DNA of 64,000 nucleotides from Sneathiella chungangensis (GTDB lineage: Bacteria > Pseudomonadota > Alphaproteobacteria > Sneathiellales > Sneathiellaceae). Under the pieces are notes generated by a model. It had not been told where the DNA came from. It saw only the letters and a list, made by a program, of their open reading frames with translations, and made no database searches. The stretch is taken from contig NZ_WTVA01000001.1 of NCBI RefSeq assembly GCF_009882935.1, positions 410,568 through 474,567 on the forward strand. Reading direction: 5' to 3'. Position numbers and translations under genes: made by a program. Below are positions 9,451 through 18,693 of this stretch, in pieces (the first letter of the stretch is position 1; each line of letters starts with the position of its first letter).

Positions 9451-10536
9451 TTACTCATCCATGATCATTTCATCGCGGTCCGGATCGCTTTCGGGCAGGC
9501 CCTGCAGAGCCTCGGACAGGACCCCGGCATTTGCCCGGATCTTCTGCTCGATCTCATTGGCGATTTCCGGATTTTCCTTGAGGAAGATCTTTGCCTGTTC
9601 CCGCCCCTGACCAATCCGCTGGCTATCATAGGAATACCAGGAGCCGGACTTCTCAACGATCTCCGCCTTGACGCCAAGGTCGAGAATTTCGCCTGTCTTT
9701 GAAATCCCCTCGCCATACATGATGTCGAACTCAATCACCTTGAACGGCGGGGCCACCTTGTTCTTGACGACCTTTACCCGCGTCTGGTTGCCGACAATAT
9801 CGTCCTTCACCTTGATCTGCCCGATCCGGCGGATATCGAGACGGACGGAGGCATAGAATTTGAGCGCGTTGCCGCCCGTCGTCGTTTCGGGGCTTCCGAA
9901 CATCACACCGATCTTCATACGGATCTGGTTGATGAAAATCACCATACAGTTGGAGCGCGCGATGGAACCGGTCAGTTTCCGGAGCGCCTGGCTCATCAGC
10001 CGCGCCTGAAGCCCGACATGGGTATCCCCCATCTCTCCTTCCAGCTCAGCCTGCGGCACCAGCGCGGCGACACTGTCGACCACCAGCACATCCACGGCGC
10101 CGGAGCGGACCAGCGTATCGGTAATCTCGAGCGACTGTTCACCGGTGTCAGGCTGCGAGATCAGAAGCTCATCCACATCCACGCCCAGCTTGCGGGCATA
10201 GACCGGATCGAGCGCATGCTCCACGTCGATAAAGGCGCAGGTCCCGCCCTGACGCTGCGCTTCGGCAACCACATGAAGCGCGAGGGTCGTCTTGCCGGAA
10301 CTTTCAGGACCGTAAATCTCGACCACCCGCCCCTTTGGCAGACCGCCAATGCCCAGCCCGATATCAAGGCCGAGGGATCCCGTCGGGATCGCCGCAACGT
10401 CCAGGGCCTCCTGCTGGCCAAGCCGCATCACCGACCCTTTGCCGAAGGCCCGATCGATCTGGCTCAGGGCCGCTTCCAACGCTTTTTTCTTGTCCATGCC
10501 ACCTGCTTCAACGAGCTTCAGAGCTGATTTTACCAT
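9451..10536 (-). CDS. recA: Recombinase RecA
   Basis: DNA-dependent ATPase for homologous recombination and SOS induction. The 361-residue protein has Walker [10 protein letters not shown] at about 76-84, the [11 protein letters not shown] and [10 protein letters not shown] segments, and loop regions QALRKLTGS and [22 protein letters not shown]. The acidic C-terminus ([13 protein letters not shown]) is typical. The first ATG is preferred over the in-frame ATG at codon 14 because a strong GGGGAGATCG ribosome-binding site directly precedes it. A degenerate LexA-type box lies 50 bases upstream. Confidence 0.98.
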   Translation of the reverse strand: MVKSALKLVEAGGMDKKKALEAALSQIDRAFGKGSVMRLGQQEALDVAAIPTGSLGLDIGLGIGGLPKGRVVEIYGPESSGKTTLALHVVAEAQRQGGTCAFIDVEHALDPVYARKLGVDVDELLISQPDTGEQSLEITDTLVRSGAVDVLVVDSVAALVPQAELEGEMGDTHVGLQARLMSQALRKLTGSIARSNCMVIFINQIRMKIGVMFGSPETTTGGNALKFYASVRLDIRRIGQIKVKDDIVGNQTRVKVVKNKVAPPFKVIEFDIMYGEGISKTGEILDLGVKAEIVEKSGSWYSYDSQRIGQGREQAKIFLKENPEIANEIEQKIRANAGVLSEALQGLPESDPDRDEMIMDE

Positions 10537-10585
10537 CGATCTCCCCTTATTCCATAGGTCCGTAGCGGATGCAACTGCTGTAAAT

Positions 10586-10600
10586 GTACATGGTTTGTTC
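10586..10600 (-). promoter_or_regulatory. Candidate LexA (SOS) box upstream of recA
   Basis: Plus-strand sequence GTACATGGTTTGTTC fits the alphaproteobacterial LexA consensus GTTC-N7-GTTC with one mismatch in the first half-site. It is 50 bases upstream of the recA start, a normal operator position. The mismatch keeps this tentative. Confidence 0.5.
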
Positions 10601-10710
10601 TCTTTTGCAAGAAAATTTTATGTGATTGTATTTAATGGTATTTTTGTATCATGTTTGATTTTTGTTCTCAAAATTACAAAGAACGATGAATCCCGTCATA
10701 TAAAATTTGA

Positions 10711-10733
10711 GGAACGGAACCTTTGCCCGTTCC
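10711..10733 (-). terminator. Possible terminator downstream of cckA
   Basis: An inverted repeat GGAACGG / CCGTTCC with a 9-base loop lies 17 bases past the cckA stop codon. On the minus strand it is followed by TCAAATTTTAT, a weak U-tract. Confidence 0.4.
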
Positions 10734-10749
10734 GAATCCCGCGCGAAAG

Positions 10750-13254
10750 TCAGTTGGTTTCCCGGACCAGGACTTCCTTGACCTTGGTGGCGATTTCTTT
10801 CAACGAGAAGGGTTTGGGGAGGAAATCGATTTTGCTGACGTCGAAATCGAGATCCTTGCGGAAGGCATCCTCGGCATAGCCGGAAATGAAAATGACCTTG
10901 AGGTCGGGCGTTTTGCCGAGAATATTTTTCACAAGCGTTGGCCCGTCCATAATCGGCATCACCACATCGGTGATCAGCAGGTCGATCTTGCCGTCATGCC
11001 CCTCCGCGACTTCAAGCGCCGTTTCGCCGCTATCCGCCTGCAGCACCGTATATCCCTTGTTTTCAAGCGCCCGTGCGGCGAAAAGCCGGACCGGATCCTC
11101 GTCCTCGACAAGAAGGATGGTGCCCTTGCCGGTCAGGTCGCGATGGGCGGAATGCTGCGATATTTCTGCGGCGTCCGCCCGCCTTGCCTCTTCGGCATAG
11201 CGCGGCAGATAGATATTAAAAGTCGTTCCCTTGTCGTCGTTATTCTCGGCGAAAATATAGCCGCCCGTCTGCTTGATAATGCCATATACGGTGCTGAGGC
11301 CGAGACCCGTCCCCTCGCCGACTTTCTTGGTCGTGAAGAAAGGATCGAAGATCTTCTCGATGACATCTTCCGGGATCCCTGTGCCCGTATCCGAGACCTT
11401 GACGAGAATGTAGTCACCCGGCGGGATCAACTCGTTAAATCCCTTCTGGCCGGGCGCGATGGTAAGATTCTCGGTCTCGAACGAGAGCAGCCCGTCCCCG
11501 GACATGGCATCGCGCGCATTCACCGCGAGATTGATGACCACCTGCTCGAATTGGCCGCGGTCGACCTTGACGAGCCAGAGGTCGCGGGCATGGCTGATCT
11601 TGAGCTGGATCGCCTCGCCGATAAGACGCCGGAGCAGGTTGGAAAGCTCGGCCAGCACATCGGTGAGGTCGGTGACTTCGGGGCGCAGGGTCTGCTGGCG
11701 GGAGAAGGCCAGCAACTGACGGACAAGGCCGGCGGCGCGATTGGCGTTCTGCTTGATCTGGTTGATGTCGGAATAGGACGGATCGCCAACTTGGTGACGG
11801 AGCAGCAACAGATCGCAAAATCCGATCATCGCCGTCAGAAGGTTGTTGAAATCATGGGCAATGCCGCCGGCCAGCTGGCCGACAGCCTGCATCTTCTGGC
11901 TTTGCGCGAACTGGACTTCAAGGCTGCGCTGAACGGAAGTATCCACCACATGGACGAGCAGGCGGCCGTCCGCGGGCTCCTCCCCCGCAATGGCGCTAAT
12001 ATAGAAGCTTGCCGCCCGCTCCGTTGCGCCCTGCAGCTTCACCTCCAGCGATGGCGCGGCCATATCGCTGGCAACCGCCTCCATGAGCTTCTGTTGAAGC
12101 TGCGGGCGGTCGCCGTCTTCAACAAGTTCCGTTATATGGCTACCGACCGCCTTGTTGAGGACGGTCCCGGTGAGAGCGCGGAACGCCGGGTTCGCCTCCA
12201 ACACGACGCCTTTGGCGTCGAGCAACAGGATACCAATCGGCGCGGCCTCGAAAAACCGGCGGAAATGCAGCTCCGCATTCGCAACCCGTTCCCGCCACTC
12301 CTTTTCCTGCAGGAGCTCGCGCACGACGGAGCGAGAGCCCAAAACCGCATCATTCTCGTCGCGGACAATCGTTTGCGTGACATGGACGGGCAATTGCGTG
12401 CCGTCGCGGCGGCGAAGGGTCAGTTCCCCCTCATAAAGTGGGCCATCCGCCGAAAACACCTCCATCAGGTCAAGCTGCGCGTCATCCGATTTAACGACAA
12501 GGCTGGAGAAAGGCAGATGCCCTTCGTTCAACTCTTCCTGCTGATACCCAAGCCAGTCGGCGAAAATCCGGTTTGCGAACTGAAGATTGCCGTCGCCATC
12601 CAGGGAATAGAACCCAACCGGCGCATTATTGAAATATTCCGAGAGTTTCTCGCGGGCGACCCGCTCCTCTTCCTCCAGCCGGTGCTGGCGAGTCGTTTCG
12701 GTGACGTACCAGATGATATTGTCCGGCAACACGTCAATGGCATGGGCGAGGATCGACAGCCACCGCCCGCTTGCGGTCTTGATATCGATGCGGCCACCGG
12801 TCGTACCATCATAGACGGCGGCCTTGAGAAGCTTCTCTATCTTTTCGCGCGCCTGCTCGTCGGCGTCGAAATAAGCGGCCAAGGTCTGCCTGTCATCCCT
12901 TGCCGGCAGATCGAGGAGTTTACGGTATGCGGCATTCGCATAGACGAACCGGCCGTCCTTCGTCGTCAGCAGCCGCCCCTCCGGACTTGTGGCAATAACA
13001 TCGGACAAGAGGTCGAGATTCCCACTCGCGGCCTGGCGCAGGCCATGAAAGATGAGATACCAGAGGCCCAGCCCCATGGCCGAGACCACCATCGCGCTCA
13101 GTATGACGATATTGATGAAGCTGAGTTCCCGGCCCAAGAGCGCCGAAATGACGATCAGCGCCGCCACGAGAAAGAAGGCAGCAGCAAGCTGGCGCGCATC
13201 CACGCCCATGAAGAATTTCGGATTTCTCCGCCGTCTGTTTACCTGTTGCGCCAT
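10750..13254 (-). CDS. cckA: Hybrid sensor histidine kinase CckA
   Basis: Membrane kinase at the head of the CckA-ChpT-CtrA phosphorelay that controls cell cycle, motility and related traits in alphaproteobacteria. The 834-residue protein has two N-terminal membrane helices (about 20-41 and 44-69) and three PAS-like regions (about 80-190, 205-315, 325-440). The phospho-acceptor domain carries His467 in [10 protein letters not shown]. The ATPase domain follows (about 570-690, with NARDAM, DTGTGIP and GTGLGLSTV). A receiver domain (711-830) has phospho-acceptor Asp763. The domain order and neighbouring flhB match CckA loci in related bacteria. Confidence 0.93.
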   Translation of the reverse strand: MAQQVNRRRRNPKFFMGVDARQLAAAFFLVAALIVISALLGRELSFINIVILSAMVVSAMGLGLWYLIFHGLRQAASGNLDLLSDVIATSPEGRLLTTKDGRFVYANAAYRKLLDLPARDDRQTLAAYFDADEQAREKIEKLLKAAVYDGTTGGRIDIKTASGRWLSILAHAIDVLPDNIIWYVTETTRQHRLEEEERVAREKLSEYFNNAPVGFYSLDGDGNLQFANRIFADWLGYQQEELNEGHLPFSSLVVKSDDAQLDLMEVFSADGPLYEGELTLRRRDGTQLPVHVTQTIVRDENDAVLGSRSVVRELLQEKEWRERVANAELHFRRFFEAAPIGILLLDAKGVVLEANPAFRALTGTVLNKAVGSHITELVEDGDRPQLQQKLMEAVASDMAAPSLEVKLQGATERAASFYISAIAGEEPADGRLLVHVVDTSVQRSLEVQFAQSQKMQAVGQLAGGIAHDFNNLLTAMIGFCDLLLLRHQVGDPSYSDINQIKQNANRAAGLVRQLLAFSRQQTLRPEVTDLTDVLAELSNLLRRLIGEAIQLKISHARDLWLVKVDRGQFEQVVINLAVNARDAMSGDGLLSFETENLTIAPGQKGFNELIPPGDYILVKVSDTGTGIPEDVIEKIFDPFFTTKKVGEGTGLGLSTVYGIIKQTGGYIFAENNDDKGTTFNIYLPRYAEEARRADAAEISQHSAHRDLTGKGTILLVEDEDPVRLFAARALENKGYTVLQADSGETALEVAEGHDGKIDLLITDVVMPIMDGPTLVKNILGKTPDLKVIFISGYAEDAFRKDLDFDVSKIDFLPKPFSLKEIATKVKEVLVRETN

Positions 13255-13264
13255 AGGGAACCGC

Positions 13265-14341
13265 TTACTTCTTCAGCTTATTCTTGTTGAGCCGCATGAC
13301 ATAGCCGATGATTTCGGCCACCGCCTTGAAATGCTCGTAGGGAATTTCCTCATCCAAATCGCAGGCCTTGTGCAGAGCCCGGGCAAGCGGCGGATTTTCG
13401 ACGATCGGAATATCATTCTCGTTCGCGATTTCGCGGATTTTCGCGGCGATATTGTCCATGCCCTTGGCGACAACCACCGGCGCCCGCTCGTCCTCAGGCT
13501 TGTATTGCAGCGCGACCGCGAAATGGGTCGGGTTGGTAATCACGACATCCGCCTCCGGTACCGACTGCATCATGCGTTGGCGCGACCGTTCCGCCCTGAG
13601 TGCCCGGAGGCGGGCGCGGATCATCGGATCGCCTTCCGTCTGCTTGTATTCATCCTTGATCTGCTGCTTCGTCATGCGCAGTTCCTTGTGATGATTATAG
13701 CGCTGATACATGAAGTCGAGCCCGGCAATGACACTCATGACCGCGACGACGCCGGCGAGCAGCAGAAGCGCCTGGTCCTGTATCAGCTCAAGCACTTGCG
13801 GGACGTCATAGGACACGACGACGGGAAGCTGATCCATCGAAGGCAGCACGAACAGGATTGCGATGGTGCCGACCAGTGAAATCTTGAACAGGCCCTTCGC
13901 GAACTCGACCAGAGACTTGATCGAAAAGAGCCTGTTAAAGCCTTTCAATAGGGAGAGTTTCTCGAGTTTCGGCTTGATCCGTTCGGCGGAAAAAACCGGC
14001 CGATGCTGCACGAGATTGCCGAGAAGGCCGGCGATCATCAGCGTGCCGAGCGCCGGGGCGACGACCCAGATGATCGCCCATCCGAGATCGCCGAAAATGA
14101 GGCCGAGGTGAAACCTGTCCGTCGCGATCGCATGGGGTTGCTCGATGAATTTGAGCAGGTCGAATGTAAGACCCTTACCAAGACCGGCGATGAAAATCAT
14201 CACGACCAGCGTGATCCCGATAGTCATGAACCAGTGGCCGACCTCCTGCGATTTCGGCACCTGACCTTTCTTGAAGGCATCCTCGAGCCGTTTGGCGGTT
14301 GGCTCTTCTGTCTTTTGGGCATCATCTGTATCGTCAGCCAT
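13265..14341 (-). CDS. flhB: Flagellar export gate protein FlhB
   Basis: Substrate-specificity switch of the flagellar type III secretion apparatus. The 358-residue protein has four membrane helices between about residues 35 and 215 and a cytoplasmic C-terminal domain. The autocleavage motif NPTH is at 270-273 (VVITNPTHFAVAL). The N-terminus KTEEPTAKRLEDAFKKGQVPKS is the conserved FlhB opening. Six bases separate it from fliR upstream, so it is in the fliR operon. A second, short FlhB-C-like gene lies at 17704. Confidence 0.96.
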   Translation of the reverse strand: MADDTDDAQKTEEPTAKRLEDAFKKGQVPKSQEVGHWFMTIGITLVVMIFIAGLGKGLTFDLLKFIEQPHAIATDRFHLGLIFGDLGWAIIWVVAPALGTLMIAGLLGNLVQHRPVFSAERIKPKLEKLSLLKGFNRLFSIKSLVEFAKGLFKISLVGTIAILFVLPSMDQLPVVVSYDVPQVLELIQDQALLLLAGVVAVMSVIAGLDFMYQRYNHHKELRMTKQQIKDEYKQTEGDPMIRARLRALRAERSRQRMMQSVPEADVVITNPTHFAVALQYKPEDERAPVVVAKGMDNIAAKIREIANENDIPIVENPPLARALHKACDLDEEIPYEHFKAVAEIIGYVMRLNKNKLKK

Positions 14342-14347
14342 CTGCCC

Positions 14348-15109
14348 TTATTCCCCGAGAAAGCGCATCAGCGCCTCCTCGTAATAACTGATAAACCACA
14401 TCATAGCGGCGCCAATTGTAATCGCCAGAATGGCAAAGGAAAGCACAATCTGCAGGGGCATGGCGACGAAGAAGATCTGCACCTGCGGCATCAGGCGGTT
14501 AATCAGGCCGATCCCCATATAGAAGGTAATTCCGAAAACAAGGAAGGGCGCGGACATCTGAAAACCGAGCAGGAAGGATTGCTGTACGAAATCCGTGATC
14601 AGCTGGCTGATGCTGCCGAAATCCGGCACCTGCCCGGCCGGGAAAAGACGGTAGGTCGCGAATGTGCCCTCGATGAACAGATGGTGCATATCGGTGACAA
14701 AAATCATCGTCAGGCCCATCAGGGTCATGAAGGTGCTGGTGATGGCGCCCTGGGTCATCTGCGCCGGATCAAAGAATTGCGCGGCGGCAAGGCCCGACTG
14801 CTGGGCGATGATCGTGCCAGCGATATGCAGGCTGCTGAGCAGCAATCGAAGGATTCCACCCATGACAAGGCCGATCACCATCTCGCCAACAAGCAACAAC
14901 AGAAGTTCTATCGGCGTCGCGGGTTCGCCCGGCAGCTGGTCGATGGCAAAAGGTAAAACGATGAAACTGACCCCGAGCGCAACGGCAAGGCGTACCCGGG
15001 GCGGAATAAAGGCTTCGCCAAATCCCGGAACAACCATGAAGGCGGCGCCAAGACGCGCGAAGACCAGCAAGAAGGCAAAGATATTTACGCTGAGATATTC
15101 GGCCAGCAT
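14348..15109 (-). CDS. fliR: Flagellar export gate protein FliR
   Basis: Polytopic inner-membrane component of the flagellar export gate, assembling with FliP and FliQ. The 253-residue protein has about six hydrophobic helices and the family pattern FARLGAAFMVVPGFGE near the N-terminus, with QSGLAAAQFFDPAQM in the middle. It sits between fliQ and flhB on the minus strand in the usual alphaproteobacterial order. Confidence 0.95.
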   Translation of the reverse strand: MLAEYLSVNIFAFLLVFARLGAAFMVVPGFGEAFIPPRVRLAVALGVSFIVLPFAIDQLPGEPATPIELLLLLVGEMVIGLVMGGILRLLLSSLHIAGTIIAQQSGLAAAQFFDPAQMTQGAITSTFMTLMGLTMIFVTDMHHLFIEGTFATYRLFPAGQVPDFGSISQLITDFVQQSFLLGFQMSAPFLVFGITFYMGIGLINRLMPQVQIFFVAMPLQIVLSFAILAITIGAAMMWFISYYEEALMRFLGE

Positions 15110-15126
15110 CTAACGGTCACCGGCGA

Positions 15127-15399
15127 TCATATGCCCGAAATACGCTGGGCGAGCTGTTCCATCAACGCAATCATCGAGGAAATCATGAAGGGCATGAAAA
15201 TGATCAGGGACAGGAAGATCGCCAGAATTTTCGGAACAAACACCAGGGTCATTTCCTGAATCTGGGTCAGGGCCTGCACAAGCGCGATGATCAGACCGAC
15301 AGCAAGGGCGACCAGCATGACAGGAGACGCCACAGCAAGGAGGACCCAGATTGCTTCTCGAACGACATCGACGACATCGGCTGGGCTCATTTGCTTCAA
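15127..15399 (-). CDS. fliQ: Flagellar export gate protein FliQ
   Basis: A 90-residue protein with two membrane helices (about 15-40 and 50-75), the standard FliQ size. The segment ALVQALTQIQEMTLVFVPKI is characteristic. Four copies join FliP and FliR in the export gate. Located 17 bases upstream of fliR in the same operon. Confidence 0.95.
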   Translation of the reverse strand: MKQMSPADVVDVVREAIWVLLAVASPVMLVALAVGLIIALVQALTQIQEMTLVFVPKILAIFLSLIIFMPFMISSMIALMEQLAQRISGI

Positions 15400-15427
15400 T
15401 CCTTATGCTGTAAAAAACCTCTACAGC

Positions 15428-15757
15428 CTAGATTGGCATTTTTATGATGTCTTGATAAGCCTGAATTACACGATCGCGGACGGCGACCACCGTTTCAAGG
15501 GTTGCCTCGGCGTTGCTGACGGCGGTGACGATATCGGCAAGACCCGCATCCCCCGTAATCGCCTCCAGGCTGATCTGCTCGGAATTGACACCGGTTTCAA
15601 TGGCCTCGGTGCCGGCGCTCGCGAGCATTTCGGCAAAGCTCGGCCCGCCGACGGCTTCCGCCGCCTCGTTGGCACCGCCGGATGGCTTGGCACCAAGGGT
15701 ATTGTTAATCGCCTTTGAATAAGCCTGCGTGGCCGCAAGCGCGCTTGTATCCGCCAT
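15428..15757 (-). CDS. fliE: Flagellar hook-basal body protein FliE
   Basis: Links the MS ring to the proximal rod. The 109-residue protein has an Ala-rich N-terminus and the conserved C-terminal part with TAVSNAEATLETVVAVRDRVIQAYQDIIKMPI, ending at the usual IxxMPI. Located between flgC and fliQ on the minus strand. Confidence 0.94.
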   Translation of the reverse strand: MADTSALAATQAYSKAINNTLGAKPSGGANEAAEAVGGPSFAEMLASAGTEAIETGVNSEQISLEAITGDAGLADIVTAVSNAEATLETVVAVRDRVIQAYQDIIKMPI

Positions 15758-15777
15758 AATCTACTCTCCCCTCACTC

Positions 15778-16188
15778 CTACTGATGCAGGATGTCCAGCG
15801 TCCGCATAATCATCTTCTTCGATGCCTCGATCACGCCAAGGTTGGCCTGATAGGACCGTTGTGTTTCCTTCATGTCCATAATCTCAACCAGCGAATTGAC
15901 ATTCGGCATCTTGACATAGCCGTCGGCGTTGGCCGCCGGATGACTCGGGTTGAATTTGAGATCAAAATCGGTCTTGTCCTCACCAATGCGCGAGACCTTC
16001 ACCTTGGTGATCTTCTCCTCGCGGTCGAGCACATTCTTGAAGGAAATAATTTTCCGCCGGTAGGGATCCTCGTCGGGCGTCTTGCCCATACTGTCCTTGT
16101 TGGCCAGGTTTTCCGAAATAACCCGCATCCGCTGTCCCTGGGCATCCATCCCAGAGGCCGATATCAACATTGTCTTTAAGAGATCCAT
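15778..16188 (-). CDS. flgC: Flagellar proximal rod protein FlgC
   Basis: Forms part of the proximal rod. The 136-residue protein starts with the rod-family segment SASGMDAQGQRMRVISENLANKDS and ends with the C-terminal rod motif YQANLGVIEASKKMIMRTLDILH. The middle PSHPAANADGYVKMPNVNSLVEIMDM is typical of FlgC. Directly downstream of flgB and upstream of fliE. A divergent paralogue is found at 20454. Confidence 0.95.
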   Translation of the reverse strand: MDLLKTMLISASGMDAQGQRMRVISENLANKDSMGKTPDEDPYRRKIISFKNVLDREEKITKVKVSRIGEDKTDFDLKFNPSHPAANADGYVKMPNVNSLVEIMDMKETQRSYQANLGVIEASKKMIMRTLDILHQ

Positions 16189-16214
16189 GTTACCGGTTTC
16201 CTTTTCTAGTCCGT

Positions 16215-16616
16215 TTAACGGCGGCCAAGGGCTGTTTTCAACATCCCCAGATTTTTCTTGTACAGCGACGTCGTCAGCTCGTACTGGATTTGTGTTTCCG
16301 CGACTTTCATCATTTCCTCTTCCAGCATCACCGCGTTGCCGGTCGGCGTGACGTCGGTGACATCGCGGTTGATCTCCGTCTCGTAAGTCGCGATTTCTTC
16401 GACGAAAATATGGCGCTTGTTGGTGCGATTGATGCTGACGCTATCTTCTTTCGGCCCCTCGATCATGTCCCGGAATTCCAGCGGTTTTAAATCGCGCGCG
16501 CGGTAATTGGGCGTATCGGCATTGGCAATATTCTGCGCCAGCACCTTCTGCCGGGCAGAAAGCCACTTCATTTTCTCCGTCAGCGCGGCGAAGAGCGGAA
16601 TTTTCTCCAAGTTCAT
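16215..16616 (-). CDS. flgB: Flagellar proximal rod protein FlgB
   Basis: Innermost rod protein. The 133-residue product has the rod signature RQKVLAQNIANADTPNYRARDL at residues 22-43 and a C-terminal helix TQIQYELTTSLYKKNLGMLKTALG. It is the first gene of the minus-strand flagellar run flgB-flgC-fliE-fliQ-fliR-flhB. Confidence 0.95.
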   Translation of the reverse strand: MNLEKIPLFAALTEKMKWLSARQKVLAQNIANADTPNYRARDLKPLEFRDMIEGPKEDSVSINRTNKRHIFVEEIATYETEINRDVTDVTPTGNAVMLEEEMMKVAETQIQYELTTSLYKKNLGMLKTALGRR

Positions 16617-16713
16617 ATCAGGATCGCTTCCGTTCGCGGTTTTTTCCTGAGTGTAGATTAGACGGGAAACGTTAATAGACTATGAATGCGAGGCCAAAAG
16701 CCCCATCACGCAA

Positions 16714-16746
16714 TAAAAAACGCCCCCGGAGAGCGGAGGCGTTTTC
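16714..16746 (-). terminator. Intrinsic terminator after the DJ-1/PfpI gene
   Basis: Stem AACGCCCCCG / CGGAGGCGTT with loop GAGAG (16719-16745, one mismatch). On the minus strand it is followed by a T6 run, 25 bases past the stop codon of the gene at 16771. Confidence 0.8.
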
Positions 16747-16770
16747 GACTGTCGGATACTACCGGGATTT

Positions 16771-17340
16771 TCAAGCGGCTTCCCATGCCTCCGGTTCGTA
16801 GTTCAAGATACGATCGGCGAATTTTTCGACCAGCGTATCATCGGCGAAACGGCTGGTAACCAGCATATCATCGACATGGATTTCCTCTTCGGCCAGTTTG
16901 GCGCCTTTTTCCTTAAGGGTTTCGTTGATGTCGTCAAATACGATCACCCGGCGCCCTTCGAGGAGGTCCGCTTCTGCGAGAACTTTCGAGGCGTCTTCAA
17001 CCAGCGCAACCGGCTTGTTGTCTTCCATGAAGCCGCGCATGAAACGGGCGGTCTGCGGATCGGAGATGAGACGCGCGACGTGACGGGAGCCGCCAGGAAT
17101 GATAACGGCGTCGAAATGATGGGACATGGAGGTCGCCAGATGGGCATTTGCCGGGAAAAAATGGCCCCAGCCATTGCCGTGCCAGCTGTTGACGACGCCC
17201 TTCTCAGGCGAGACGATCTTCACATCCGCGCCCGTCAGCACGAGGCTTTTGTGCAGGCTGGTCATGTGGGATTCTTCGAAACCATTGGCGACGAGTATCG
17301 CAACGGACTTACCGTTCAACGCATTTTCCAAGCCACTCAT
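16771..17340 (-). CDS. DJ-1/PfpI-family protein lacking the catalytic cysteine
   Basis: A 189-residue flavodoxin-like protein with the family hallmarks VAILVANGFEESH (12-25), a DAVIIPGGSRHVARL stretch (77-91) and the strand-elbow region at about 110-117. In active members the elbow holds a nucleophilic Cys (AICHG in PfpI). Here it reads VALVEDAS, and the protein contains no cysteine at all. That makes protease, deglycase or glyoxalase activity unlikely. Cys-less DJ-1-like domains are known, for example at the C-terminus of large catalases. Monocistronic, with its own terminator. Function unknown. Confidence 0.85.
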   Translation of the reverse strand: MSGLENALNGKSVAILVANGFEESHMTSLHKSLVLTGADVKIVSPEKGVVNSWHGNGWGHFFPANAHLATSMSHHFDAVIIPGGSRHVARLISDPQTARFMRGFMEDNKPVALVEDASKVLAEADLLEGRRVIVFDDINETLKEKGAKLAEEEIHVDDMLVTSRFADDTLVEKFADRILNYEPEAWEAA

Positions 17341-17703
17341 ATAATATTTACTCCTCTAATTTCTGGCATCCACCGCGCGTCATCCATTAATTGAACGGCG
17401 GGAGCATTCAACATTGCGGGACTATTCTTCATCTCTCGAATAGCCGATCGTGTCACAACGACATTTGTTCAGTTTCTTTGTGCAAAGCGGAGCTATCGCT
17501 CCTGTCAGTCTGGTCGCACAGTGCCGGTCACAATTAAATAGAGGCTATGTCGCCATTGTCCGGCGACGGGAACATAATCATTCCTTTTGCGAGTTGCAAG
17601 AAAGAACTTGCATATTTCTGCCGTATCCAGGCGCCAGGTAAAGAATTGTTAATCACGTTTCCGTAAATTAAGCGACATTGGGCCCCTTCGACCTTGGAAA
17701 ACC
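17341..17703. other. Divergent intergenic region, 363 bases
   Basis: Lies between the starts of the DJ-1/PfpI gene and the FlhB-C-like gene. I see no convincing gene. It presumably carries both promoters. A TTAATCACGTTTCCGTAAAT element near 17650-17669 resembles one in the flgB upstream region. Confidence 0.5.
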
Positions 17704-18000
17704 ATGACACAAAACGACGAAAACCCCGCGAAAAATGCCGATGACCCCCTCGCCATCGCCCTCAGCTATGACGATTCCCCCGCCGCGCTTGCCAAGGTGA
17801 CGGCGAGCGGAAAGGGCGACGTTGCAGAACAAATCTTGCAATTGGCCTTCGCCCATGGTGTAAAGGTGCGCACCGATTCAGATCTGGCCCAGATTTTATC
17901 GGAAATCGAGGTCGACTGCCCTATCCCCTTGGAGGCATTTGCCGCGGTTTCGGAAATTCTGTCCTATCTGTACAGGTGTCAGGAAAAACCGCCAGTTTGA
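17704..18000 (+). CDS. Short FlhB C-terminal-domain-like protein
   Basis: A 98-residue protein related to the cytoplasmic C-terminal domain of FlhB but lacking membrane helices. After a polar N-terminus it has LAIALSYDDSPAALAKVTASGKGDVAEQI, corresponding to the post-cleavage FlhB strand (AVALQYKPEDERAPVVVAKGMDNIAAKIREIA in the FlhB of this window). It then has the PIPLEAFAAVSEILSYLY helix. The NPTH autocleavage motif is absent, so it mimics the already cleaved domain. Such stand-alone homologues occur in many flagellated bacteria and may substitute for the FlhB C-terminus. First gene of a plus-strand flagellar run. Confidence 0.8.
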   Translation: MTQNDENPAKNADDPLAIALSYDDSPAALAKVTASGKGDVAEQILQLAFAHGVKVRTDSDLAQILSEIEVDCPIPLEAFAAVSEILSYLYRCQEKPPV

Positions 18001-18006
18001 TACAAC

Positions 18007-18309
18007 GTGTCGCCCATGGAAGATATCACAAAAATAAATTCGGATATTTCCGACGTCATGAAAGACATTTCGGATTATCTGGAACAGACTCGCAAGGGCC
18101 TCATGATCGACATGAGTTCGCTCCCCGAGAAAATTGTCCGCATCCAGGGCAAGGTGCAGAGCGCGCCCAGGAATGAACGTCTGGAACTGACGAATTTCAT
18201 GAACCAGGTGATGCAGTCGTTGACTATGCTTTCCAACGAAATCCAGCAGCGCCATGATTCCCTTGGCCGCGATATCGACACTCTGGAAGGCCGGGTTTAC
18301 AAAGAATAG
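18007..18309 (+). CDS. Small helical protein in flagellar operon, function unknown
   Basis: A 100-residue, largely alpha-helical protein with repeated heptad-like spacing (ISDVMKDISDYLEQTRKG; LTNFMNQVMQSLTMLSNEIQQRHDSLGRDIDTLEGRV), probably a coiled coil. The listed start is GTG at 18007. An ATG four codons... that is, at 18016, is equally possible. It follows the FlhB-C-like gene by 6 bases and precedes fliO, so an export-apparatus accessory or chaperone role is a reasonable inference. I do not recognise the family. Confidence 0.7.
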   Translation: MSPMEDITKINSDISDVMKDISDYLEQTRKGLMIDMSSLPEKIVRIQGKVQSAPRNERLELTNFMNQVMQSLTMLSNEIQQRHDSLGRDIDTLEGRVYKE

Positions 18310-18387
18310 TTTTCAAATCCACCAAGGGCCGCTAGTGTACTTCCGGAATGCGCAAACCACCCGGACGAATATAATTATGGCAGGCCG

Positions 18388-18693
18388 ATGGAACCCGTAC
18401 AGTACCTGAAATATATTGTCGGTCTGATTGTCGTCCTTGGACTGATTGCGCTGATCGCCCTGCTCGCCCGGCGCCTCGGCATGGTGCCTCGGGCATCCCG
18501 CGACCCCTCCGCGCCGAAACGTCTTTCCATAACCGATGTGATCGCCATCGATGCCAAGCGCCGCCTTATCCTCGTGAAGCGCGACGATCGGGAGCATCTG
18601 CTCTTGCTAGGGCCGGAACGGGATCTCGTGGTCGAGCGGAACATCACCTCCAACGTAACCGCCGAACAGGGCAATGTGAGTACGCATGAGTAA
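18388..18693 (+). CDS. fliO: Flagellar export assembly protein FliO
   Basis: A 101-residue protein with one membrane helix (about residues 8-28) and a small cytoplasmic domain containing LSITDVIAIDAKRRLILVKRDDREHLLLLGPERDLVVERNI, the FliO beta-domain pattern. FliO helps FliP assemble in the membrane. Its end overlaps the start of fliP by 8 bases, indicating translational coupling. Confidence 0.88.
   Translation: MEPVQYLKYIVGLIVVLGLIALIALLARRLGMVPRASRDPSAPKRLSITDVIAIDAKRRLILVKRDDREHLLLLGPERDLVVERNITSNVTAEQGNVSTHE

Noticed and set aside
10723..13290. Very long open frame on the plus strand opposite cckA (also opposite pssA-psd at 806-2323 and opposite the flavoprotein at 32504-34978)
   Set aside because: The opposite strand carries full-length, recognisable proteins with intact domains. 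GC-rich coding DNA commonly leaves the complementary frame open. The plus-strand translations show no family motifs and unnatural composition.
17450..17641. Possible 63-residue gene in the divergent gap
   Set aside because: No family resemblance, no convincing ribosome-binding site and atypical composition; the gap is better explained as promoter region.
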